From Coprobacter secundus (GTDB lineage: Bacteria > Bacteroidota > Bacteroidia > Bacteroidales > Coprobacteraceae), in contig JTDA01000002.1 in NCBI GenBank assembly GCA_000803105.1, forward strand, positions 186,001-250,000: a DNA stretch of 64,000 nucleotides, given 5' to 3'. Below the pieces are notes generated by a model. It ran no database searches. It was not told the origin of the DNA and saw nothing but the letters and a program-made list of their open reading frames with translations. Of this stretch, positions 27,602 to 36,076 are shown piece after piece. The number at the start of each line of letters is the position of its first letter. The stretch's first letter is position 1. Made by a program: the position numbers and the translations under genes.

Positions 27602-29443
27602 TCAATCTTTTGTTACCAAACGCACCTTAAGAGAAACTTTCTGTTTGGGAGAAAGCATTTTCACAAAACCGACTCTGCAAGTCCCAGGATTCGGAGTCTC
27701 AATAGTATTTCCCGGATTATTATTCCAAACTTCCCACGAAACATCTTTCGGAGAATCGATAATTAATTCAGCCTTCTTATTATTTTGTGTAAGTTCTATC
27801 TTTCGAGGAGCGACAATTTTAGGAGTTGCTTTCGTAACCATTGTCCACTGAACTTTCGTAACCGAATCGGACGCCTGAATATCATCTTTTATCTGTAAGA
27901 AATCTCCATTATTCAATGAAATCTCCCGAACAGCTTTCGATAAATCTCCCCTGAATAAAGGGGTTAAATCTAAAACTCCACCCTGTTTTTTAGGAGTATC
28001 GATTACCTTATCTATACCTATTTCAGCTGTTGCCAAATGATTTTTATCATTAACTGTCAATGTATTATGATACTTATTATTCTGGCGTAAAAGATTCCAA
28101 CGTTCTGAACCGTCATTCTGATTCCAAAGATCTATTCCCGCAGTTTCTATACGTAAATAACTATCTTGGGGAAGATCTATCGCCCATCGTACTCCATCTG
28201 ATTCGTATACGAAAGAACCGGCATCCAAATGAGCATGGCTGGTCTGGGCACACCCCCCTTTGAGTCCCAAAAATTTTGCCCCCATAACCCAATCAGTACG
28301 TACAAGAACTACCGGAGTTTTCCCTCTGCCATACCACATTTTTGTTGTAGGAGCCGTTACTCGAGAAAAATCGAGATCCTTGGCATATATCAAATAAGAA
28401 GGTAGCAACGTCTCCGTAAAACGATTCATACGAATCAAGTTCAGCTCATTGTACAGCAAAGAAGTATCTCCAATTTTCGCTGCAATATAGAACATCGGAG
28501 ACATAGACAACACTTTATTAGCCCCACTATCTGAATATCCGAAAGCTTGTAATGAAGGTGCTACCATATGCTGTATATAATTTCCCGACCGCAGAAATCC
28601 CGGATAATCGGATAAACCGAAGTCCGTTCCCAATGCTGTCTCTAAAGAAGTATTCAGCATCGCCTGAAATCCAGTTCCATATCCCCAATAACCGAATCCC
28701 TCAGGGTAAGCTCCATCAGGGGCATATTCACATAATGCTATAGGAAGAGTCTCTAATGCTCTTTTCAAAATTTTATCACATTTTTCAGGATACGATTCAT
28801 ACAACGCCAAAGCAGCCATTCCTAATCCACCGTTACATACCTGATTCCAATTATGAGTAGCCCCATAAAACCAGTTGTTCACGTCTTTTCCCATATCCGG
28901 CGTATATACTGGATCTGCAGGAAGGAAAGCGAATTTTTCTATAGCATCTTCTACCATTTTTTTCGTCTTATCCGATAAATCATCGTATAGCCAATCATAA
29001 GCGATAGATACCCCCATCGCCATTTCCCCCACATCTAAAAAATGAGAGGGATTCCAATTCGGGAATGCCGCCACAGCTCTCAATTCTTGCTCTGCCCGTA
29101 CCGCATAACGTTTGTCTCCTGTCATACGATAAGCATAAGATAAATTAAACAAAACACGAAATGCATCTCTGGAAACATGTAAAAGACGTTTTCCTTGTTT
29201 ATAATAATAATTCGTTGGCTTAAAAATAAACTCATCCGCTGTGTTTAATATATTCCTGTGAATAATCTGTAATTCTGGAGACTGCTCGAGTTTCTCCTTT
29301 ATTTTCATCTCTTCCCCCTCTTTCAACAACAAACGAGGATGTTTCTCCAACTTACTCCAATCAATTGTCCTTTGAGAAAATCCGAGTTGCATACTAACAA
29401 AAGAGAGAAAAACGACAATAAAAAATTTCGGATATCGAATCAT
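27602..29443 (-). CDS. heparinase II/III-like polysaccharide lyase (PUL B, lyase 2)
   Basis: The protein has 613 residues. The signal peptide ends GFSQ, with no lipobox and no sorting domain, so it is probably periplasmic. Residues about 40-370 form the N-terminal helical toroid (HPRLLLKEGEE, LLHVSRDAFRVLFNLSYAYRMTGD, NWNQVCNGGLGMAALALYE, YPEGFGYWGYGT). From about 380 the beta-sandwich heparinase II/III domain follows (TSHAHLDAGSFVYESDGVRW, NKYHNTLTVNDKNH). The conserved Asn, Tyr and His in these motifs are the kind used for uronate beta-elimination. Substrate could be heparan/heparosan, hyaluronan, chondroitin or alginate; the CAZy PL family cannot be settled by eye. It overlaps the operon tightly with GH88, which would process its product. 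Confidence 0.88.
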   Translation of the reverse strand: MIRYPKFFIVVFLSFVSMQLGFSQRTIDWSKLEKHPRLLLKEGEEMKIKEKLEQSPELQIIHRNILNTADEFIFKPTNYYYKQGKRLLHVSRDAFRVLFNLSYAYRMTGDKRYAVRAEQELRAVAAFPNWNPSHFLDVGEMAMGVSIAYDWLYDDLSDKTKKMVEDAIEKFAFLPADPVYTPDMGKDVNNWFYGATHNWNQVCNGGLGMAALALYESYPEKCDKILKRALETLPIALCEYAPDGAYPEGFGYWGYGTGFQAMLNTSLETALGTDFGLSDYPGFLRSGNYIQHMVAPSLQAFGYSDSGANKVLSMSPMFYIAAKIGDTSLLYNELNLIRMNRFTETLLPSYLIYAKDLDFSRVTAPTTKMWYGRGKTPVVLVRTDWVMGAKFLGLKGGCAQTSHAHLDAGSFVYESDGVRWAIDLPQDSYLRIETAGIDLWNQNDGSERWNLLRQNNKYHNTLTVNDKNHLATAEIGIDKVIDTPKKQGGVLDLTPLFRGDLSKAVREISLNNGDFLQIKDDIQASDSVTKVQWTMVTKATPKIVAPRKIELTQNNKKAELIIDSPKDVSWEVWNNNPGNTIETPNPGTCRVGFVKMLSPKQKVSLKVRLVTKD

Positions 29444-29483
29444 ACTTTTTCAATAATAAATAGATATCATACTTTATTACGAT

Positions 29484-29523
29484 GAACGAAGCGACGAACA
29501 TCTATAAAGTCCTCGCTTCGTTC
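29484..29523 (-). other. hairpin between T9SS binding protein and lyase 2
   Basis: GAACGAAGCG and CGCTTCGTTC form a perfect 10-bp stem with a 20-nt loop inside the 96-bp gap. No U-tract follows on the minus strand, so termination is doubtful. It may be a processing or mRNA-stability element, like the one at 6242-6270. Confidence 0.45.
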
Positions 29524-29539
29524 AAAATAATATATTTTG

Positions 29540-31804
29540 TTATCTCACTATCACTTTCTTATTTCCTTTTTCAGTAACTACAATATAGATACCGGATAGA
29601 GCATCTTGTTCTATAAGAGTTCCATCGGAAACACCCGAAGCTATAGCTCGACCCGACAAATCGACGATGGAATAACGTCCTGTCACTCCATTCAGAACGA
29701 TTTTACCATTTTGACCATAAACCGTACCATCGAATATAATCGCATCCTCTACACCGACCGGAATCTCGAAATCTTTTCCTTTAGCTGTCGCAAAAGCTTG
29801 CCAAGAAGCTATCTCTGTTTGATAACCACCGCAATTATCTGAAATTTCCAATCTCACTTTCGAACATACAGTCGTACGATCTGTCGTATTGAAGATATAA
29901 GCGATTCCCATGAATGGCCAATCTACATCTTTCATCTCATGCAACACGACCCAATCATTTTTCTCCACACTGAATCCTTTCATAACAAAATCTCTTGGAG
30001 AAGTCGTCGTATAAGCAAATTTCGATTTACTATAATTGAATATATTATACGGAATTCCTATAAGATATGAACCTATAGCAGAAGGTGTTACCATATCGTA
30101 TTCCAAATAAGATTCTAACACTCCAGTTTCACTATAACAATAATTGCTTGGAAAACGGTCTACTGCCATTCCCTCAAAACCGGCTTCTTTTTGATACATA
30201 TCCGTAGACATACGAGCCCGAGACGTATTATCATCGACATCTTGCAACAAATTTCCGGATATTCGACAATCATTTACACCGTTTTTCAACGGGAAACCGA
30301 ATAACTGAATTTCAGAAATATCGATCTTGCTCACTCCTTTTACCGTTATTTTATATTGTGAATAAGACACATTGTTTCCATAATTTGAATTACGCCCGTA
30401 TACCGTCTTACAATTATACGAAGCCAACTGCATATATGTACCTTGATCTTCCGTCAAAATAAGAGGAATAGCCACCCATCCGTTAGTCGGATGATATCCC
30501 ATTACCGTCATATCAGCAAGTAAATCTTTGTTTTCCAATGAAGTTACGATCCGATATCCCATCAATATATGATCATAATTCAAACTAACCGTAATATCTG
30601 CTGACGTCTGCCCCTCTAAAACAAATGAAGTCGACTCATCATTATCTTTTATATTGTTTAGCCCAATAGTACCCTTATCGCAAGAAAGTGTAGTTTCATC
30701 CGACATCAATAAATTATATGTTGCTGGTTTTACAAAAGGTCTGTCATTGTTCACACAAACCATATCAATAACTGGAGAAGAAGTCTCATCTCCATTTGCT
30801 ACCGGAGAAAAGACCAGTTGGTTCATACCGGCTTTCAATGTAACTTCGAATCGTTTGGCTCGCATTCCGTAGTATGACGTAACAGTTTCATTACCCTCTC
30901 CATCTTCTCCAAATTCTAAACTGGATTCTCCAGTATTCGTTTTATTGTTCTCGCTGACGAATGTATACTCTCTATTATTATCGCTCACATTAACAACTTT
31001 CAAGCCTCTTTCAGCATCACTACAATAAAATATATCGAGATAAAATACTCCACCCTTAGGCATATCGACATTCAATGTAGCAGCTTCTCCAGCCTTCAAC
31101 TGAATGGCTTTTCCTCCAGACAGGCCGGCACCTTCTACAATAGAGAAAGAACCTGTAGCCTCATTCATATCACTCCTTACAGCAACTGAACATTGATTTC
31201 CCGGTCGAGCGACCTCAATTTTAGCATCATCCGATATGGTAAAATAATCTACATATCCAGTAAACCATGTATCATACCACGCATGACGGCCAGCAGTCAT
31301 CGTAATCGTATTAGTTCCTTCTTCCAAATGTACCGGAAGCACATACTGTTCGGGAGAATACCAATCGGCCGAAAGTGGGAACAACCATCCCCATTCGGTT
31401 TTCGTCCCGAATACATCTTTCGATAATCCCATAAGAGACAAATCTACTTCACTGACAAAAGATAATCTTTGATACTCCTGATGATTGACTCCGATTTGCA
31501 TCGCACGAGCTTTCATCTGCCCCATGTACAAATTCAAATTATATGTACCAGCTTTCGGTATTCCGTTTATTACATATGTAGTCACATATTCCACTCCACC
31601 AGACATAAATTGTACACTTTTTTTATTGGAAAAACCTTCATTACTTTTTATAGTTTTTCCTTCCATATCATTGACATGACAATTCAATTCACTGACCCAA
31701 TCTTCGGCCTCGATAAAGTTGTTCGTCGTCAAATCGAACTGACCAAACGCCACCAATGTAGAACAGCACAACATCGCGACAGTCAAAAAGTTTTTGTTTT
31801 TCAT
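29540..31804 (-). CDS. secreted multi-module carbohydrate-binding protein with T9SS sorting domain (PUL B)
   Basis: The protein has 754 residues with a signal peptide ending VAFGQ. No catalytic domain is recognised. Residues about 25-195 and 205-350 look like two CBM6/CBM35-type jelly rolls (FIEAEDW..., AGTYNLNLYMGQM, GYVDYFTISD; then GGKAIQLKAGEAATLNVD, GMNQLVFSPV, VIDMVCVNN). Residues about 365-510 and 520-690 look like discoidin-type (F5/8) modules (ITVSLNYDHILMGYRIV; VCSKVRLEISDNCGGYQTEIASW). The last 60 or so residues form a T9SS sorting domain (GRYSIVDLSGRAI, LSGIYIVVTEKGNKK). It would be exported and held on the surface, where it could concentrate the polysaccharide for PUL B. Domain names are assigned by pattern, not by alignment. 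Confidence 0.75.
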   Translation of the reverse strand: MKNKNFLTVAMLCCSTLVAFGQFDLTTNNFIEAEDWVSELNCHVNDMEGKTIKSNEGFSNKKSVQFMSGGVEYVTTYVINGIPKAGTYNLNLYMGQMKARAMQIGVNHQEYQRLSFVSEVDLSLMGLSKDVFGTKTEWGWLFPLSADWYSPEQYVLPVHLEEGTNTITMTAGRHAWYDTWFTGYVDYFTISDDAKIEVARPGNQCSVAVRSDMNEATGSFSIVEGAGLSGGKAIQLKAGEAATLNVDMPKGGVFYLDIFYCSDAERGLKVVNVSDNNREYTFVSENNKTNTGESSLEFGEDGEGNETVTSYYGMRAKRFEVTLKAGMNQLVFSPVANGDETSSPVIDMVCVNNDRPFVKPATYNLLMSDETTLSCDKGTIGLNNIKDNDESTSFVLEGQTSADITVSLNYDHILMGYRIVTSLENKDLLADMTVMGYHPTNGWVAIPLILTEDQGTYMQLASYNCKTVYGRNSNYGNNVSYSQYKITVKGVSKIDISEIQLFGFPLKNGVNDCRISGNLLQDVDDNTSRARMSTDMYQKEAGFEGMAVDRFPSNYCYSETGVLESYLEYDMVTPSAIGSYLIGIPYNIFNYSKSKFAYTTTSPRDFVMKGFSVEKNDWVVLHEMKDVDWPFMGIAYIFNTTDRTTVCSKVRLEISDNCGGYQTEIASWQAFATAKGKDFEIPVGVEDAIIFDGTVYGQNGKIVLNGVTGRYSIVDLSGRAIASGVSDGTLIEQDALSGIYIVVTEKGNKKVIVR

Positions 31805-31848
31805 AATAAACTAATTAAAAGTTAAACAAAAAATAATATATCAATTCT

Positions 31849-33723
31849 CTACTCTATCGGTATAAGTTTTACCGTAATAGTCCCTTTAAATCCCGCTGGG
31901 AATTTCGTTTGTACACCGACCCGACAACCGGAATTAGCAATATCGTAACTATTAGGTCCTACATTTGTTAACTGCAACAAACTGAAATCGCAAGGTGCAT
32001 CTACGACCATCCTCATTTTTTTCGTCAAATACGACAATACTAACGAATTATCACTCTCTTTTTCTGAAGTCGCTTCCGTATTCATAATCCACTGAATATC
32101 ACAATCGACTGTCGGTTTCGCCTCGACACTATCTTTAATCGTCAGAATATTACCCTCCAAGGTTATGTCACGAAGAATCAAGTCCACATCCTCGCTATAC
32201 AATCCGGACATATCTGCAAGTGCACCCTGCTTCTTATCAGTCATATAGGTATCTTTGAGAAATACCACCCCATTGACCTTATGATGTTTATTGTTTATAG
32301 TCAACGTACTATGCGAACTATTTCCCAATCGAAAAACATTCCAACGAGTAGAAGCATCTGTCATGTCCCATAAAGTGACCACCGATTCTAATGTCCCATA
32401 AGATTGAAGGCCTAAATCTTTTGACCATCTGACACCTCCATACTCATAACAGAAAGACCCTCCATCCATGTGCGAATGGTTCGAAGCAGCATATCCACCT
32501 TTAATACCTAAATAAGTATCGGTCGTTTCTTTCCATCCAGAACGATACACATATATAGGAGTAACCCCTCCGCTATACCAAAAATGATTTGAATTTTCTG
32601 GAACAGAAGTCAAATCGAGACGTGAACCGTAAATCGTAATAAACGGCTTAAAAATCTCACCGGCACTATATGGAATAGTAGATTCCAAATAACGAGCTTC
32701 TACTGCCAATAGCGATGGATCGTTTTTTCTATAAGCCATCCAAAATACACAAGGAGAAATATAAGCAGCTTCTGCACAATCGGAATAATTCCAGCACTTT
32801 CCGGTTGGAGCTGTTGTAAATTGCCGAAATCGTGCCGATTCCATAAATCCCGGATAATCGCTCAATCCGTAATCCGTACCATATACATCGATAAGAGCAG
32901 CACTCATCAAACACTGATAAGTAGTTCCATATCCCCAATAACCATATCCTTCAGGATATCCACCGTCAGGTGCATACATAGTCAAAACTTTCGGATTCGA
33001 AGCAACAGCTTTTTCAACCAATTTCTTCGTCAATTCCGGATAAACATCCCGAACAGCCAATGCAGCAACTACCATACCTCCATTACATACCGAATTCCAG
33101 TTATTCGTCTGATTAAAGCCCTGTTCCCATACCGTGTTCAAACCTTTCTCTACAATAGCTTCTCGTATTTCAATACGACTTTCTTCCGACAAATAATCAT
33201 AAAGCCAATCATACCCGATCCCCATTGCTGCCAATAATGTAGCCGTATCGAGCCAATGAGAAGGATGCCAATCCTGAAAGCGAGCCGCAGCCAACAACTC
33301 TTTTTCAGCACGAACCGCATAAGATACTGTCCCCGTTACCCGATAAGCATATGACAATAAAAACACTCTCCGAAAAACTTCCTCCGAAACATCCAACAAT
33401 CGATTCGCCGATATTTGATATTTCGAAACTGCAGTTCGTAATATCGGAGCACATTCCGATATAAGCGACTTATGGACTTTAGATAATAATGGACTTCTTT
33501 CTATCCTCTCAAGCATAGCTGCTTCTTCTCCTTTTTTCAAAAATAAACTGGGATGAACAGCCGCCTGTGTTTCGGGAATCTTAAAAGTAATACTGTCAAT
33601 CTCAGACAATAAATACTCTACAACAGTAGAAGACTGATGTATCAACATTTTAGCTCCTTCCTGCGAATAAATCGCTAAAGCCCCGACAAATAAAAATGTT
33701 ATTAATACTGATAGCTTTTTCAT
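31849..33723 (-). CDS. heparinase II/III-like polysaccharide lyase with N-terminal extra segment (PUL B, lyase 1)
   Basis: The protein has 624 residues and is a paralogue of the lyase at 27602-29443. The signal peptide ends AIYSQ. A short segment MLIHQSSTVVEYLLSEIDSI (about 26-45) is absent from the paralogue and is a motif often found at the start of Bacteroidetes secreted proteins. The toroid domain shows LLDVSEEVFRRVFLLSYAYR, NNWNSVCNGGMVVAALAV and YPEGYGYWGYGT. The beta-sandwich shows SNHSHMDGGSFCYEYGGVRW and SSHSTLTINNKHH. Active-site motifs are intact. It overlaps the upstream 174-aa T9SS protein by 4 bp, which implies translational coupling. The two lyases probably differ in cleavage mode or preferred residue. 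Confidence 0.88.
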   Translation of the reverse strand: MKKLSVLITFLFVGALAIYSQEGAKMLIHQSSTVVEYLLSEIDSITFKIPETQAAVHPSLFLKKGEEAAMLERIERSPLLSKVHKSLISECAPILRTAVSKYQISANRLLDVSEEVFRRVFLLSYAYRVTGTVSYAVRAEKELLAAARFQDWHPSHWLDTATLLAAMGIGYDWLYDYLSEESRIEIREAIVEKGLNTVWEQGFNQTNNWNSVCNGGMVVAALAVRDVYPELTKKLVEKAVASNPKVLTMYAPDGGYPEGYGYWGYGTTYQCLMSAALIDVYGTDYGLSDYPGFMESARFRQFTTAPTGKCWNYSDCAEAAYISPCVFWMAYRKNDPSLLAVEARYLESTIPYSAGEIFKPFITIYGSRLDLTSVPENSNHFWYSGGVTPIYVYRSGWKETTDTYLGIKGGYAASNHSHMDGGSFCYEYGGVRWSKDLGLQSYGTLESVVTLWDMTDASTRWNVFRLGNSSHSTLTINNKHHKVNGVVFLKDTYMTDKKQGALADMSGLYSEDVDLILRDITLEGNILTIKDSVEAKPTVDCDIQWIMNTEATSEKESDNSLVLSYLTKKMRMVVDAPCDFSLLQLTNVGPNSYDIANSGCRVGVQTKFPAGFKGTITVKLIPIE

Positions 33724-34244
33724 TGTTTTTGAAATTTTATATTCTTATCTGCTATTCTTAAAATATAAATACCGGAAGAGAAACGGGAAATATCGATCAT
33801 CTCTCCTGAACGGAAAGAATTATTTTTATAATATACCATTCCGTTCATTCCCATTAAAACCACCGGTTGTGCTTCCGGCATTCCAAACACGACCGTAATA
33901 TTATTTACTGCCGGATTGGGATACACTTTTATCGCTTCCGGCAAAACTTTCTCTTCAAAAATATCAGTAGGTTCTTCTGTTGAAAAATAAATTTTCGATA
34001 TTTCGGACATGACTACTGATCGTTGAGATTCCGTTTTTTCCTGAATCAGAATTACTCCATCTACAAATTTGATTTTCTGTATATCGGAGATAGATATACG
34101 CTCTATCTCCAATCCGCCATTTCCTGAAATAATCAACCGAATCTCTTTTTCATCAGCCTTAACGCCAATTACCTCCCCAAAAAAGAGGAACAAACAACAA
34201 GCAAATGCTTTTATATATACACTCGATCTCATTTTTTTGAACAT
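33720..34244 (-). CDS. small T9SS-sorted secreted protein (PUL B)
   Basis: The protein has 174 residues. After a signal peptide ending GVKA, residues about 32-95 contain two copies of a short motif (ISISDIQKIKF and VMSEISKIYF), the same kind as LSEIDSITF in the lyase it overlaps. Residues 98-174 are a T9SS type A sorting domain with the hallmark VYPNPAVNNITV and a GIYILRI end. No catalytic module separates the two parts, so this is a minimal cargo: an N-terminal motif domain plus a surface anchor. The gene sits between susD (22 bp upstream) and lyase 1 (4-bp overlap). It might serve as a surface adaptor or scaffold. It could also be a relic of a larger protein that lost its centre. Confidence 0.75.
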   Translation of the reverse strand: MFKKMRSSVYIKAFACCLFLFFGEVIGVKADEKEIRLIISGNGGLEIERISISDIQKIKFVDGVILIQEKTESQRSVVMSEISKIYFSTEEPTDIFEEKVLPEAIKVYPNPAVNNITVVFGMPEAQPVVLMGMNGMVYYKNNSFRSGEMIDISRFSSGIYILRIADKNIKFQKQ

Positions 34245-34266
34245 TCATTAGTGTTTTTCATAAATT

Positions 34267-36063
34267 CTAATAGGCCCAACCCTCACGTTTTTTCAAATTT
34301 GGATTCTTTTGTACCTCTGTAGCAGGAGCTCCCCACGGCCATTTCGCATCATTCTGCTTCCAATTTCCATTCGTAATTTCACCCCATGCATTTTTAAAAC
34401 CGGTACCTTTCTTAGACATCCACGTTCCCCAACGTACTTCATTAAAGAAATTGACTCCTTCCAAACATAGCTCAATCCTACTCTCATATTGAATACGAGC
34501 CAACATATCATCCGCATCTATAACAGCATTAGGCCCATCTCCTCCATTCGTCAAAGGAGGCATCCCTGCTCTGGTTCTAATACGATTCGTCTGTTCTATC
34601 GCACCATCTATATCTCCTAAAGCATTCAAACATTCCGCTCTTCTCAAAACAACATCGGTAAGCCGAATCAATGGATAATCATTATGACATTTCGCCCGAT
34701 TATCGATAATACTATTCGTCATTTCATTATATTTTCGATATATGTAATAAAAAGAGTTCCGTTTATCGGGCCACATATCTCCACCATCTGCACCTCTGTT
34801 CAAAAAAGGCCAACGCAACTCCTTATTTTTCATCACTTTGGCATCATTCGCCCATATCGAATAGCAATCATACGGCTCATACGGAGTAATTACAATTTGC
34901 TTCAACCGAGGATCACGATTTTCATAACAAGCACGCAAACGATCTTCATTTCCAGAGTCAAGATAAAGTCTCTTTACCAAAGAGTTAGCCCCACGATTAT
35001 CTAATTCATTCCAAAAATCTTTATAAGCAGTTTCCGTAGAACTTTTCAACCCGTCTCTTAAAAAATACATTTCTTTTTGAATACCGGTCAAATTATTGAA
35101 TCCCGGAAAATGGTCAGCCCAATCGAATGGACTTCCATCTGCATTCTGAAAAGAATTGACAAAATCGCAACTCGGTTGCAAAACTGTCCATGAATCATGA
35201 TGATCACGAGCTCCCACCATCTGTTGTATATTATCATAATAACCCATAGCATCGGAATATTGCAATGGGAATATCATTTCCGAATTCTTTTCATTGGCAT
35301 AAGAAAATTGATCGAGATAAGAACCTTGGAATAATGAATAACCACATTTCTCCACATTTTCAAAATCACTCAGAGCCAAGTCATATTCTTTTTTCCAGAG
35401 ATAAACCATTCCTCTCAAAGCATACGCAGCTCCTTTGGAAGGACGACCATAAAGCGTATTCAAGGTATTATCACTAATATTGGGTTCCTTTATTACATCA
35501 GTAAGGTCGTTTATACAAACTTGCCATACAGAATCTGCCGACACTTGACCTCTCGTGCACTCATCATTCTCGATCGGTTCCAAATATACCGGGACTCCCT
35601 GAAACAATTGATTCAAACGATAATAGAAAAACGCTCTCAAAAATTTACATTCAGCCATTAAACGGCCGTATTTACTTTCAGAAATAGGAGCTTTATACAG
35701 ATTAGCTATCGCATCGTTGCAACGATGTATACCCTCATAACCGAATTTCCACTCTTTCGTCACATACGCATCACTCGCACTCGGAGTCTCAGAAGTTAAA
35801 ATACCACAAGATCCGGCATAAGCCGTACAGAATCCTAAAGACTCTATTCCTTGCTTATTGATACCTCCGGCAGAACCTGCTGCTATATCATTGAGATCTG
35901 TATTATAAAAAACTCCGTATATACCTAATACTCCTTTATCAGCTAACTCTTCGGTAGTCCACATCACAGAACCACTTATCGCATCGGGGGAAGTTATATC
36001 CAATATATCCGTACATGAGAAAAGAAGTACCGATAAAATTCCACTTAAATATATTTTTTTCAT
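34267..36063 (-). CDS. SusD/RagB-family outer-membrane glycan-binding lipoprotein (PUL B)
   Basis: The protein has 598 residues with lipoprotein signal VLLFSC (Cys17). The SusD helical core is visible: ECKFLRAFFYYRLNQLF, GAAYALRGMVYLWKKEYD and YPLIRLTDVVLRRAECLNALG, with TNRIRTRAGMPPL near the C-terminus and RIELCLEGVNFFNEVRWG after it. At nearly 600 residues it belongs to the larger SusD proteins. It begins 13 bp after the susC stop. It should bind the oligosaccharide that the PUL B SusC imports. The sequence alone does not identify the sugar, although lyases plus GH88 in the same operon suggest a uronic-acid polymer. Confidence 0.95.
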   Translation of the reverse strand: MKKIYLSGILSVLLFSCTDILDITSPDAISGSVMWTTEELADKGVLGIYGVFYNTDLNDIAAGSAGGINKQGIESLGFCTAYAGSCGILTSETPSASDAYVTKEWKFGYEGIHRCNDAIANLYKAPISESKYGRLMAECKFLRAFFYYRLNQLFQGVPVYLEPIENDECTRGQVSADSVWQVCINDLTDVIKEPNISDNTLNTLYGRPSKGAAYALRGMVYLWKKEYDLALSDFENVEKCGYSLFQGSYLDQFSYANEKNSEMIFPLQYSDAMGYYDNIQQMVGARDHHDSWTVLQPSCDFVNSFQNADGSPFDWADHFPGFNNLTGIQKEMYFLRDGLKSSTETAYKDFWNELDNRGANSLVKRLYLDSGNEDRLRACYENRDPRLKQIVITPYEPYDCYSIWANDAKVMKNKELRWPFLNRGADGGDMWPDKRNSFYYIYRKYNEMTNSIIDNRAKCHNDYPLIRLTDVVLRRAECLNALGDIDGAIEQTNRIRTRAGMPPLTNGGDGPNAVIDADDMLARIQYESRIELCLEGVNFFNEVRWGTWMSKKGTGFKNAWGEITNGNWKQNDAKWPWGAPATEVQKNPNLKKREGWAY

Positions 36064-36076
36064 AATCTGTTTCTCT

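Noticed and set aside
33720..34244. Frameshifted N-terminus of the downstream lyase
   Set aside because: Both proteins have their own signal peptides, and the small one ends with a complete T9SS sorting domain before its stop.
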